Shown here: one piece after another, positions 5,690-10,729 of the stretch | Numbering within the stretch: position 1 is the first letter of the stretch | Layout: each line of letters opens with the position of its first letter | NCBI GenBank assembly: GCA_041744735.1 | Contig: JBGTKH010000416.1 | Coordinates: 1-10,729, forward strand | From: JBGTKH01 sp041744735 | GTDB lineage: Bacteria > Planctomycetota > Planctomycetia > Pirellulales > Pirellulaceae | Direction: 5' to 3' | DNA: 10,729 nt | Made by a program: the position numbers and the translations under genes | Notes under the pieces: model-generated | Told to the model about the DNA's origin: nothing | What the model saw: the letters and a program-made list of their open reading frames with translations, nothing else | The model's database searches: none

Positions 5690-6169
5690 ATGCCGCTCAC
5701 GATCGCTCTTCGCCCAGTTTGTTCCGAAGACGAGGAGTTTTTGTATCAAGTCTACGCCAGCACGCGCACCGAGGAGTTGGCTGTCACAGATTGGGACCAG
5801 GGACAGAAGCAAGGCTTTCTGCGAATGCAGTTCGATGCGCAGCACCGCTATTACCAAGAGCACTACGCGAACGCCGCGTTCTCGGTCGTGCTGCTCAACG
5901 AACGTCCCATCGGCCGGCTGTACGTGGCTCGCTGGAACCACGAGATTCGCATTATGGACGTCGCGCTGCTGCCGGACCATCGCCGCGCAGGCATCGGCAG
6001 TTCGCTGCTTAAAGACATCCAAGCCGAAGCGGCCGTGGCGGGCAAACCGGTCACGATCCACGTCGAGCAGTTCAATCCGGCCCTGCACCTGTACGAGCGC
6101 CTGGGTTTCGAGAAGGTGATCGAGGTGGGCGTCTATTTTCTGATGAAATGGACGCCGCCTGATTCTTGA
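5690..6169 (+). CDS. GNAT family N-acetyltransferase linked to the collar cassette
   Basis: The protein has 159 residues forming a single GNAT domain. IALRPVCSEDEEFLYQVYAS is the first strand and helix, with ASTRTEEL in the position usual for this subgroup. IGRLYVARWNHEIRIMDVAL forms the central strands. Motif A with the acetyl-CoA pyrophosphate loop is R98-x-x-G-x-G (HRRAGIGSSLL), and the C-terminal NPALHLYERLGFEKV is the usual motif B. It should transfer acetyl from acetyl-CoA to an amine, with the acceptor unknown. ATG 5690 starts right before the domain; an in-frame ATG at 5651 gives a 13-residue extension with no family support, and neither has a Shine-Dalgarno. It begins 76 bases after paralog 3, same strand, with no terminator seen between them. 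A collar-gene-then-GNAT order is one I recall from other genomes. The stop overlaps an 18-base repeat copy. Confidence 0.88.
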   Translation: MPLTIALRPVCSEDEEFLYQVYASTRTEELAVTDWDQGQKQGFLRMQFDAQHRYYQEHYANAAFSVVLLNERPIGRLYVARWNHEIRIMDVALLPDHRRAGIGSSLLKDIQAEAAVAGKPVTIHVEQFNPALHLYERLGFEKVIEVGVYFLMKWTPPDS

Positions 6170-6229
6170 CCGCAACGCGGTGAGGCGGTTGACAGCCCAC
6201 GGTTTGGTCCGTTCTTTACCGCAACGCGG
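6163..6229 (+). repeat. Direct repeat of 18 bases, two copies
   Basis: TTCTTGACCGCAACGCGG (6163-6180) and TTCTTTACCGCAACGCGG (6212-6229) differ at one base, 49 bases apart start to start. The core ACCGC-AAC-GCGG(T) is palindromic. The first copy overlaps the GNAT stop codon, the second lies next to the transposase remnant. Confidence 0.6.
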
Positions 6230-6241
6230 CACAACGCCTGC

Positions 6242-6313
6242 GGCGTAGATGGTTTGATCCTTGAGAAACATGTGGCGCTCCTTCGTGGAGAACACGATGT
6301 GAACGGTACTAAC
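6242..6313 (-). pseudogene. N-terminal remnant of a Y1 (HUH) transposase, IS200/RAYT type
   Basis: On the minus strand about 24 codons read VHIVFSTKERHMFLKD within STVHIVFSTKERHMFLKDQT. This matches the first strand and following loop of Y1 single-strand transposases (COG1943; IS200/IS605 TnpA and REP-associated tyrosine transposases), where HxVFSTKxRxPFL is near the N-terminus. The HUH histidine pair and catalytic tyrosine, which lie further downstream in intact proteins, are absent. After QTIYA the frame continues into unrelated repeat sequence and then antisense to the GNAT gene. The remnant is thus a small relic, not a functional gene. It matters because the window also carries GTAG-type REP elements, the substrate of RAYTs. 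Confidence 0.6.
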
Positions 6314-6514
6314 CGGCGCGGCCAGCGAAACCCTGCAGCGATCGGCGCATAGCGTGCTGGATGTGCTGCGCGGCACGCCAAAGCGGGGACTCGACGAGAT
6401 TGGATTTCCAAACGCACAAACCGGGCAGCGGCTGTTGGAACGGCGGTGATGCGATCCGAGACACTTTACAGTTGAGACGTTCCAAGTTGTTTCGCTTCTA
6501 AATCCGTGATCGTC

Positions 6515-6560
6515 CTGAATCCGTGGGGAATCATTAAAACGTGGTGCCCCACGGATTCAG
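6515..6560. repeat. 14-bp perfect inverted repeat
   Basis: CTGAATCCGTGGGG (6515-6528) and CCCCACGGATTCAG (6547-6560) are perfect complements around an 18-base A/T-richer loop. A third partial echo, AATCCGTG, lies just upstream at 6501-6508. It is likely another extragenic palindrome of this genome; there is no T-tract for a terminator. Confidence 0.7.
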
Positions 6561-6820
6561 AGCAGCCACGGAATACGAAACAACGTGCAACGATGGACGT
6601 TGAGCAGTTCGTTGGCACGCGGCCGCCGCCAAAACTGACAAAGACTCCCGACCCTTAGATTCGGCTCCCCGCGCATCTTCTGGAATCGCTGCACAACCAG
6701 CGTAGCCCCACGGTTGATCAAGTTGCTTGGCCGAGCCGTTCGATACCTCCCATAGGCTCATCATCGCGCGAGTCGTGCCAATGCGGCGCGGAGGCGGTCT
6801 TGAACGTTGACGAGAGCCTC

Positions 6821-6826
6821 GGGAGG
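6821..6826 (+). promoter_or_regulatory. Ribosome binding site of the small membrane protein
   Basis: GGGAGG lies 8 bases before ATG 6835 and is the main evidence that this short reading frame is translated. Confidence 0.65.
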
Positions 6827-6834
6827 AAGCGCCA

Positions 6835-7125
6835 ATGGAACTCAACCGCAACCAATATTTCCTGGCCGGAGTGGTGTTGCTGCTGCTAGGCATTCAACTG
6901 CGGATCGTCGACTCTTATGTGCTGAACGAAAAGGCGACGCAGGTCCTGAATAAGCAGGGCAACAATTCTCAATCGCCGGACCTGGCGACTCCCGCGCTGT
7001 TCATGCCCGCCGCGGCGCCGGTGGCTCGTAAAGTGATACGGCCGCCGACGTGGATAGGTTGGGCGCTAATCTCCGCCGGCGCGGTGTTGATTTTGCACAG
7101 CCTCGCGATGAAGCGGCCGGGTTGA
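6835..7125 (+). CDS. Small two-helix membrane protein, unknown function
   Basis: The protein has 96 residues. The first hydrophobic segment is about 9-27 (FLAGVVLLLLGIQLRIVDS), the second about 72-89 (TWIGWALISAGAVLILHSL), and the loop of about 45 residues is polar then Pro/Ala-rich. Both ends are short; the C-terminal tail AMKRPG is basic, suggesting the N- and C-termini are in the cytoplasm and the loop outside (positive-inside rule, inference). The N-terminus MELNRNQYFLAG and the RIVDSYVLN motif after helix 1 resemble small planctomycete membrane proteins I have seen annotated as hypothetical. No partner gene is adjacent on the same strand. It is convergent with the 7228-8184 gene, with a strong palindrome between. 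Confidence 0.75.
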   Translation: MELNRNQYFLAGVVLLLLGIQLRIVDSYVLNEKATQVLNKQGNNSQSPDLATPALFMPAAAPVARKVIRPPTWIGWALISAGAVLILHSLAMKRPG

Positions 7126-7138
7126 CGTGCGATTCATA

Positions 7139-7199
7139 AGCCGCTGGGCGCAAGCCCACGGGTTTCAACACTCGACCCGCTGGCTTGCGCCCAGCGGCT
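7139..7199. repeat. Inverted REP-like pair between convergent genes, probable bidirectional terminator
   Basis: The arms 7139-7156 and 7182-7199 are perfect 18-base complements (AGCCGCTGGGCGCAAGCC), and weaker pairing continues inwards (CGGGT with ACCCG). Each arm also folds alone: on the right CCGCTGG, 7-base loop, CCAGCGG; on the left GGGC-GCAA-GCCC with flanking pairs. It sits 13 bases after the stop at 7125 and 28 bases from the stop of the minus-strand gene at 7228, the natural place for a shared transcription end. Confidence 0.8.
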
Positions 7200-7227
7200 A
7201 ATTCTAAAACTAACCGTGGACAATCCA

Positions 7228-8184
7228 CTAGTGTTCGCGAGCCGTATAGTCTTGCCGCACTCCTTGGCCGGTCAATTCTGTTGGCAGGAAACGTGTATGG
7301 CCGGCTCGTTGTAACTCGTCACGCAGCGGGGCGAATGGCCGAATCCGTATTGCGTCCTCGGAATGTTCAAATGCGCCGTGGCCCGGCACCGTCAATCGCA
7401 CGTGCACGAATCCGTAGCTTCCAACGTCCACGTCGAACTCAGGATGCAGCGCTTGAAACGGCAACTTCGCGACAAGCCCAGTTGGCCCGGCGTCCTCCGC
7501 CCAGAGTGGTTTTGACCAGCGAGCTACCTGCACCGTCGACAGCCGCCCGTCAACCGGCAGATGCTGAAAACTTCGGCGACGTCGGGCTGTGAGTTCGACC
7601 TCCATCACGCCATTGACCGGAGTGAGCATGCCGGCTGCATCGAGCGGATAGACGCTTACGATCAAACCATCGGCCTCGACATCAGCGTCCCAATTCGCGA
7701 GGTAGGCGTCGAACTGAACCGATTTCACGAGTTGCACGGCGCCCAGCGCGGCCTTTGCTTGCCGGGCGTAGGGCACATCGACGCTGTGTACATGCGTCCG
7801 CGGTAATTCGTCAGTTTCCGGGAAGACCGGTGCCGCGCGAGTCTCTGTTGCCAATGAATTCGACGAGGCCGCCGTTGACTTCAAACTCTCGGCCATCGGG
7901 CGCAGCTCGTCCGCCGTCATCCACTGGCCGTTGTACTTGGCGCGATCGATACGATTCCAAGCAATGGGGCGAAGCAATGTCGTCGTGTGGCTGCCGAAAC
8001 GCAGCCACAGCCGCTCGTCGTCCGTCCGAACATCCACCGCGCCGCTAAAGGTCCGGCCGCTGGCCAGTTCGACGGTCATGGTTTGGTCTGCGCGTGCGGT
8101 CGCGGCGGCTGCCGACACCGTTGCGACGAGGAAGGTCAATGCGATATCGAAGTGCCAGCGATCACGCACGAGTGCCTGTCTCAT
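7228..8184 (-). CDS. Secreted protein of unknown function (planctomycete type)
   Basis: The protein has 318 residues. The signal peptide is at 1-32 (basic start, hydrophobic IALTFLVATVSAAAATA, likely cut after ARA). Residues 35-92 form a small beta domain: MTVELASGRTFSGAVDVRTD, ERLWLRFG, LLRPIAWNRIDRAKYNGQWM. This is reminiscent of planctomycete proteins with a 'regulated by locus on the DNA or ribosome/SH3-like' fold, but I cannot name the family. A Ser/Ala-rich linker follows, then a strand-rich second half: SVQFDAYLANWDADVEADGLIVSVYPLD, NGVMEVELTARRR and FVHVRLTVPGHGAFEHSEDAIRIRP. This half could be a beta-sandwich that binds a ligand. No catalytic motif is seen. The start is supported by GGGAGA at 8192-8197, 7 bases away. 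It is transcribed divergently from the STAS gene, with a shared 369-base regulatory region. Confidence 0.82.
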   Translation of the reverse strand: MRQALVRDRWHFDIALTFLVATVSAAAATARADQTMTVELASGRTFSGAVDVRTDDERLWLRFGSHTTTLLRPIAWNRIDRAKYNGQWMTADELRPMAESLKSTAASSNSLATETRAAPVFPETDELPRTHVHSVDVPYARQAKAALGAVQLVKSVQFDAYLANWDADVEADGLIVSVYPLDAAGMLTPVNGVMEVELTARRRRSFQHLPVDGRLSTVQVARWSKPLWAEDAGPTGLVAKLPFQALHPEFDVDVGSYGFVHVRLTVPGHGAFEHSEDAIRIRPFAPLRDELQRAGHTRFLPTELTGQGVRQDYTAREH

Positions 8185-8353
8185 TTCTTAATCTCCCGAT
8201 CCAGCGGCTGCAAACTGAAGTGCCGAATGACGAACGCAAACGAAGTGCCCTTCGCCACGGGTGGTCGTGGCGCGAGCCAGCAAAGCCGATTAAACGCCGA
8301 GATTTGCAGCTTTTCACGCACGCGGGCCGCGGGCAACACTCCGAGCGGCGGAT

Positions 8354-8420
8354 GTTGACCGCAGTCAACGTGATGCGGAAAGTCAACGACCCCCTGCGCA
8401 CCCCTTGACCGCTAGTTGAC
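8354..8420. promoter_or_regulatory. Cluster of GTTGAC/GTCAAC half-sites, possible operator
   Basis: Five TTGAC/GTCAA half-sites lie within 67 bases: GTTGAC 8354-8359, GTCAAC 8364-8369, GTCAAC 8382-8387, TTGACC 8405-8410 and GTTGAC 8415-8420. The first two form a perfect palindrome with a 4-base spacer. The last one overlaps the -35 box of the STAS promoter, so a factor binding here would act on that promoter and possibly on the divergent gene. The binding protein is unknown. Confidence 0.45.
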
Positions 8421-8443
8421 AAGCCATCTTAGGGGAATATCAT
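8416..8443 (+). promoter_or_regulatory. Sigma-70-type promoter of the STAS gene
   Basis: TTGACA (8416-8421) and TATCAT (8438-8443) are spaced 16 bases apart. Six of six and five of six positions match the consensus. Transcription would start near 8450, giving a leader of about 100 bases before ATG 8554. Confidence 0.6.
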
Positions 8444-8553
8444 AGGGGAGAATAATGCACAGCCCAGGCCGTTGCAATTCGCCGGGCGAGTTTGTAACCT
8501 ACAAGCACCGAGATCTCTTTGGCCGACCGCCGCCGTACACGGGAGTTGCTTTC

Positions 8554-8907
8554 ATGGCTGATCACCGACGTTTGGAAGTTTCCGAGGTAGGCGACGTCAC
8601 CGTCGTTCGGTTTGTGGACCGCAAGATCCTGGACGCCGCCAACATTCAAGAGTTGGGCGACGAACTGTTCGGGCTCGTCGAAAAAGAGAATCGCAAAAGC
8701 CTGCTCTTGAACTTTTCAGATGTCGAGTTTCTGTCCAGCGCCGCGCTGAACAAGCTGATCATCCTCGACAAGAAGTTGAAGGCCGCCGGCGGTAAGCTCA
8801 AGTTCAGCAACCTGCGACCGGAAATCTTCGAGGTGTTCGTGATCACGCGACTGAATCAGTTGTTCGACATCAAGGACAACCAGGACGATGCGCTGGGCGC
8901 CTTCTAA
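8554..8907 (+). CDS. STAS-domain anti-anti-sigma factor (SpoIIAA/RsbV-like)
   Basis: The protein has 117 residues forming a single STAS domain. It opens with RRLEVSEVGDVTVVRFVDRKIL, followed by the helix NIQELGDELFGLVEKENRKSLLLNF, the phosphorylation loop VEFLSSAALNKLI with S61 and S62, and the final helix RPEIFEVFVITRLNQLFDI. In SpoIIAA the loop reads D-S-S-G; here it is L-S-S-A, so the serines are kept but the flanking Asp and Gly are not, a variant I associate with planctomycete homologs. Such proteins bind the anti-sigma kinase when unphosphorylated and thereby free a sigma factor; they can also serve other partner-switching circuits. ATG 8554 has GGGAG 8 bases upstream and begins just before the domain. 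Its usual partner, an RsbW-like HATPase, follows at once but is damaged. A good promoter lies at 8416-8443. Confidence 0.88.
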   Translation: MADHRRLEVSEVGDVTVVRFVDRKILDAANIQELGDELFGLVEKENRKSLLLNFSDVEFLSSAALNKLIILDKKLKAAGGKLKFSNLRPEIFEVFVITRLNQLFDIKDNQDDALGAF

Positions 8908-9184
8908 GCCCATCGTCAACGCGATCAAACACGGCAACCGGTATGACTTGAGTAAAAAGGTGAGCATCCGCTATCAGATGTCATCCACCCGCGTGCGCAT
9001 CGAAATCACCGACGAGGGAAATGGCTTCGACCCCGATCGCGTGCCCGACCCAACCGTCGACGAGAACCTCGAGCGTCCGTCCGGGCGCGGCCTGATGCTG
9101 ATGCATAATTTCATGTCCCGCGTGGAATACCAGGGCACGGGCAACCGCGTCGTGCTAGAAAAACGCCGCGCCGATGTGCCCTAA
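8888..9184 (+). pseudogene. RsbW-like anti-sigma HATPase, N-terminally truncated
   Basis: Homology begins abruptly at about 8909, two bases after the STAS stop, with IVNAIKHGNRYD (the second half of the N box), and then runs to the stop at 9182-9184. Present are the asparagine of the N box, the G1 box DEGNGFDPD, and the G2 box SGRGLMLMHNFM, then a closing strand. Missing are the first 55-65 residues expected in this family (about 140-150 in total): the first strands, the first helix and the EE(A/L) part of the N box, whose glutamate is needed for Mg-ATP chemistry. The nearest in-frame ATG, 8888, lies inside the STAS gene and gives only 7 unrelated residues. The gene is probably inactive as a kinase. 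An internal deletion, or an assembly or sequencing loss of about 180-250 bases, explains it. Confidence 0.75.
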
Positions 9185-9224
9185 CACGCCGCCTGTCCGC
9201 GCATCGTCAGCCCCGCCGGACATC

Positions 9225-9253
9225 TTGCGACGCCGCCAGCAATGCAATACTAT
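9225..9253 (+). promoter_or_regulatory. Probable promoter of tRNA-Asn
   Basis: TTGCGA (9225-9230) and TACTAT (9248-9253) are spaced 17 bases apart, with the predicted transcript start a few bases before the tRNA. The match is moderate (four of six in each box). Confidence 0.35.
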
Positions 9254-9267
9254 ATTCGCTTTCCCAA

Positions 9268-9343
<76 letters not shown>

Positions 9344-9488
9344 TGATCTAATCCGCGGAACCGTTGGCCCATTTCTTTACTCTCCAAACCGAGAGTGAGA
9401 GCGCACGGGCGAAGTGGGCATCTCGAAACCCGCTACGGCCTTCCGCGTTCGTTGCCACTCTGCCAGCGCTCTCTTTTTCGCCGACGGC

Positions 9489-9524
9489 GTACTCAGTACC
9501 CAGTACGTACTCAGTACCCAGTAC
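9489..9524. repeat. 18-bp perfect tandem duplication
   Basis: GTACTCAGTACCCAGTAC occurs twice head to tail (9489-9506 and 9507-9524), followed by a decayed third unit to about 9540. The unit itself is made of GTAC-spaced steps (GTACTCA, GTACCCA). It lies between the tRNA and the end of the DUF1501 gene. No coding function is likely. Confidence 0.85.
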
Positions 9525-9558
9525 TTAGTGCCTGGTACTCCGTATGCTCCGTTCCGGA

Positions 9559-10729
9559 TCACACCAACACCTCCTTAACCGCGTGACAATCGTCGTGCGC
9601 GATCGGCAACGGCTGGCCGTGGTTGTCGTATTCTGTTTTCTTCGAGTCGATGCCCAGGGCGCGGAACCAGGTGTGGAACATATGGCCGATGTCGTACGGT
9701 TGGCTAGCGACAAACGTGCCCTTGTCATTCGTTTCGCCGACGACGATGCCGCGCTTTACGCCGCAGCCGGACATGGCCAACGACCAGGCTTCGGGCCAGT
9801 GGTCGCGGCCCACGTGGCCGTTGATCCGCGGCGTGCGGCCGAATTCGCTCATGCTGATGACCAGCACGTTGTCGAGCATTCCGCTGGCCGCTAGATCCTC
9901 GACGATCGCGGCGAACGCTTGATCGAATCGCGACATCAGGCTCAGGTGCCCGTTGAAATTGTCTCCGTGCGTGTCCCAGCCGTATGAGTTCACTTTGACG
10001 AACGTGACGCCCGCTTCAAGCATCTTGCGTGCTTGGAGCATGTGTCGACCGATTTCGTGCGTGCCGTATCGTTCGACGTCCTGCGGCGCGAACTTCGAGG
10101 TGTCGAACAGATCCTGCCGTCGCATTAGAGTGCGAGCCACCTCGTACACGTAGCTGTTCGCGTCGTCGGCCCGCGACTGGCGGCCGGTGGTGTAGCGGCG
10201 GTTGGCGGCCTCGCGCAGCCGGTTCCTTTCATCGTCGTCATCCGCTGTGACAGATTCATGTCGCAGTAAATTATCGGGCGGCTGGCCGTCGCCGAAGGCC
10301 AACGCGCCGTACTTCGGGCCGAGGAACCCGGCGTCTTGATGAATGAACCCGCTGCTGCCCGGCTTGATCCACACGTACGGCGGCAGCCCGCTGTCGCCCG
10401 GTCCGAGCAGCTTCGCGACGGCCGAACCGAAATACGGATATGTCACGCCGCGGTTCTTCGGGTCGCCGCGCTGGATGCGCGCCACGCCGGCCGAATGCGA
10501 GTTGTCTTGCGTGCACAGGCTGCGGACGATCGTCAGATGATGCATCTGCTGCGACGTCTTCGGCAACAGTTCGCTGACGTGAATCCCCGGCACCGAGGTC
10601 GGGATCGCGCGGAACGGCCCGCCGAACACCGTGCCCGGCTTGGGGTCCCAACTTTCCAATTGGCTCATGCCGCCGTCGATCCAAATGAACAGTACCTGCT
10701 TCTGCTTCTTCTTCAGGTCGTCGGCGATC
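9559..10729 (-). CDS. DUF1501 family protein, N-terminus beyond the right edge
   Basis: At least 389 codons are visible on the minus strand; the frame is open to the edge. The first visible part reads KKKQKQVLFIWIDGGMSQLESWDPKPG, the typical start of the DUF1501 core (usually xxLLWLDGGPSHLDTFDPKPG). It follows with HVSELLPKTSQQMHHLTIVRS, a TYPYFGSAVA segment, the long helical middle with GWDTHGDNF, and the metal-site-like SEFGRTPRINGHVGRDHW. It ends with a FRALGIDSKKTEYDNHGQPLPI stretch. DUF1501 proteins belong to the alkaline-phosphatase/sulfatase-like superfamily, usually carry a Tat signal (off the window here), and in planctomycetes are commonly paired with a DUF1549/DUF1553 cytochrome-like gene, which would be upstream and out of view. 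Substrate is unknown. The ATG at 10666-10668 lies inside the core and is not the start. Confidence 0.93.
   Translation of the reverse strand, partial: IADDLKKKQKQVLFIWIDGGMSQLESWDPKPGTVFGGPFRAIPTSVPGIHVSELLPKTSQQMHHLTIVRSLCTQDNSHSAGVARIQRGDPKNRGVTYPYFGSAVAKLLGPGDSGLPPYVWIKPGSSGFIHQDAGFLGPKYGALAFGDGQPPDNLLRHESVTADDDDERNRLREAANRRYTTGRQSRADDANSYVYEVARTLMRRQDLFDTSKFAPQDVERYGTHEIGRHMLQARKMLEAGVTFVKVNSYGWDTHGDNFNGHLSLMSRFDQAFAAIVEDLAASGMLDNVLVISMSEFGRTPRINGHVGRDHWPEAWSLAMSGCGVKRGIVVGETNDKGTFVASQPYDIGHMFHTWFRALGIDSKKTEYDNHGQPLPIAHDDCHAVKEVLV

Larger units (their letters stand above)
6170..6834. other. 665-base region of decayed sequence without an intact gene
   Basis: It holds one 18-base repeat copy, a transposase remnant (6242-6313, minus), a coding-like plus-strand tail ending at TGA 6447-6449, and an inverted repeat (6515-6560). 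The coding-like tail runs from 6303 and includes SAHSVLDVLRGTPKRGLDEI. It has no start and no family I can name. From 6561 to 6834 nothing is recognisable apart from the RBS of the next gene. The minus-strand open frame 6534-6893 reads antisense into the next gene and has no support. Confidence 0.5.
8185..8553. other. Divergent regulatory region without a gene
   Basis: This stretch separates the start of the minus-strand secreted protein from the STAS start. From 8198 to 8350 I see nothing definite. From 8354 to 8443 it holds repeated GTTGAC/GTCAAC half-sites and a promoter, and 8444-8553 is the likely leader of the STAS transcript. An in-frame ATG at 8455 preceded by AGGGGAG could start a 33-residue extension of the STAS protein, but that extension has no family support. 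Confidence 0.5.

Noticed and set aside
5678..6376. 232-codon minus-strand open frame
   Set aside because: Most of it is antisense to the well-supported GNAT gene. Only the first part (6242-6313) resembles a protein family and is kept as a transposase relic.
6534..6893. Minus-strand open frame of 119 codons
   Set aside because: It overlaps the RBS and start of the small membrane protein on the opposite strand and has no recognisable domain.
7185..8358. Several plus-strand open frames antisense to the secreted protein
   Set aside because: They are shadow frames of the 7228-8184 gene, which has a signal peptide and RBS on the minus strand.
8455..8553. Upstream ATG start for the STAS protein
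   Set aside because: It would add 33 residues with no resemblance to the family, and the predicted transcript starts almost at this ATG. ATG 8554 has its own RBS and matches family length. It is not fully excluded because AGGGGAG precedes 8455.
9379..9396. ACTCTC / GAGAGT hairpin downstream of tRNA-Asn
   Set aside because: Only a 6-bp stem with no T-tract on either strand.
9489..9540. Tandem units as a CRISPR array
   Set aside because: The units are head to tail without spacers, and no cas gene is present.

Overview
The window looks like a chromosomal segment of a planctomycete, probably of the order Pirellulales. The evidence is a DUF1501 protein, a DUF6666-type secreted protein, a planctomycete-style STAS / anti-sigma pair, secreted proteins of unknown function, high GC, and many palindromic intergenic repeats. 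There is no sign of a complete mobile element, prophage or CRISPR array. These assignments rest on remembered family patterns, not on a search.

Layout. Positions 1-348 hold the end of a secreted-type ConA/LamG-like (DUF1080-like) protein. A DUF6666-like outer-envelope protein follows (493-1791). Then come a paired REP-like palindrome (1795-1866), a hairpin (1894-1925) and a YqaB-like HAD phosphatase (1951-2562). The HAD stop codon lies inside another REP copy. A Tat-signal protein of unknown function (2885-3463) and a very long hairpin (3512-3587) precede the central cassette: a DUF6916-like protein (3712-4017), three tandem paralogous phage-tail-collar (MdpB-like) proteins (4055-5613) and a GNAT acetyltransferase (5690-6169). 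The region 6170-6834 is a gene graveyard with a remnant of a Y1/REP-associated-type transposase. Next are a small two-helix membrane protein (6835-7125) and a secreted protein on the minus strand (7228-8184), with a strong palindrome between these convergent genes. A divergent regulatory region with repeated GTTGAC half-sites leads to a STAS anti-anti-sigma gene (8554-8907). That gene runs straight into an anti-sigma HATPase gene that has lost its N-terminal part (8888-9184). A tRNA-Asn (9268-9340), an 18-bp tandem duplication and a minus-strand DUF1501 gene running off the right edge complete the window.

How the genes work together. The collar cassette is the clearest candidate for a poorly described system. 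It has three tightly packed collar genes with near-identical layout and an HxH motif in each, bracketed by a DUF6916-like protein and a GNAT enzyme, and no phage genes. The STAS/HATPase pair would normally be a partner-switching module, but here the kinase half appears disabled by a deletion, which would leave the antagonist without its local partner. The palindromes share a design (inverted pairs, each arm itself able to fold), and one family carries the 5' GTAG typical of RAYT-mobilised REPs. This fits the transposase remnant in the same window.
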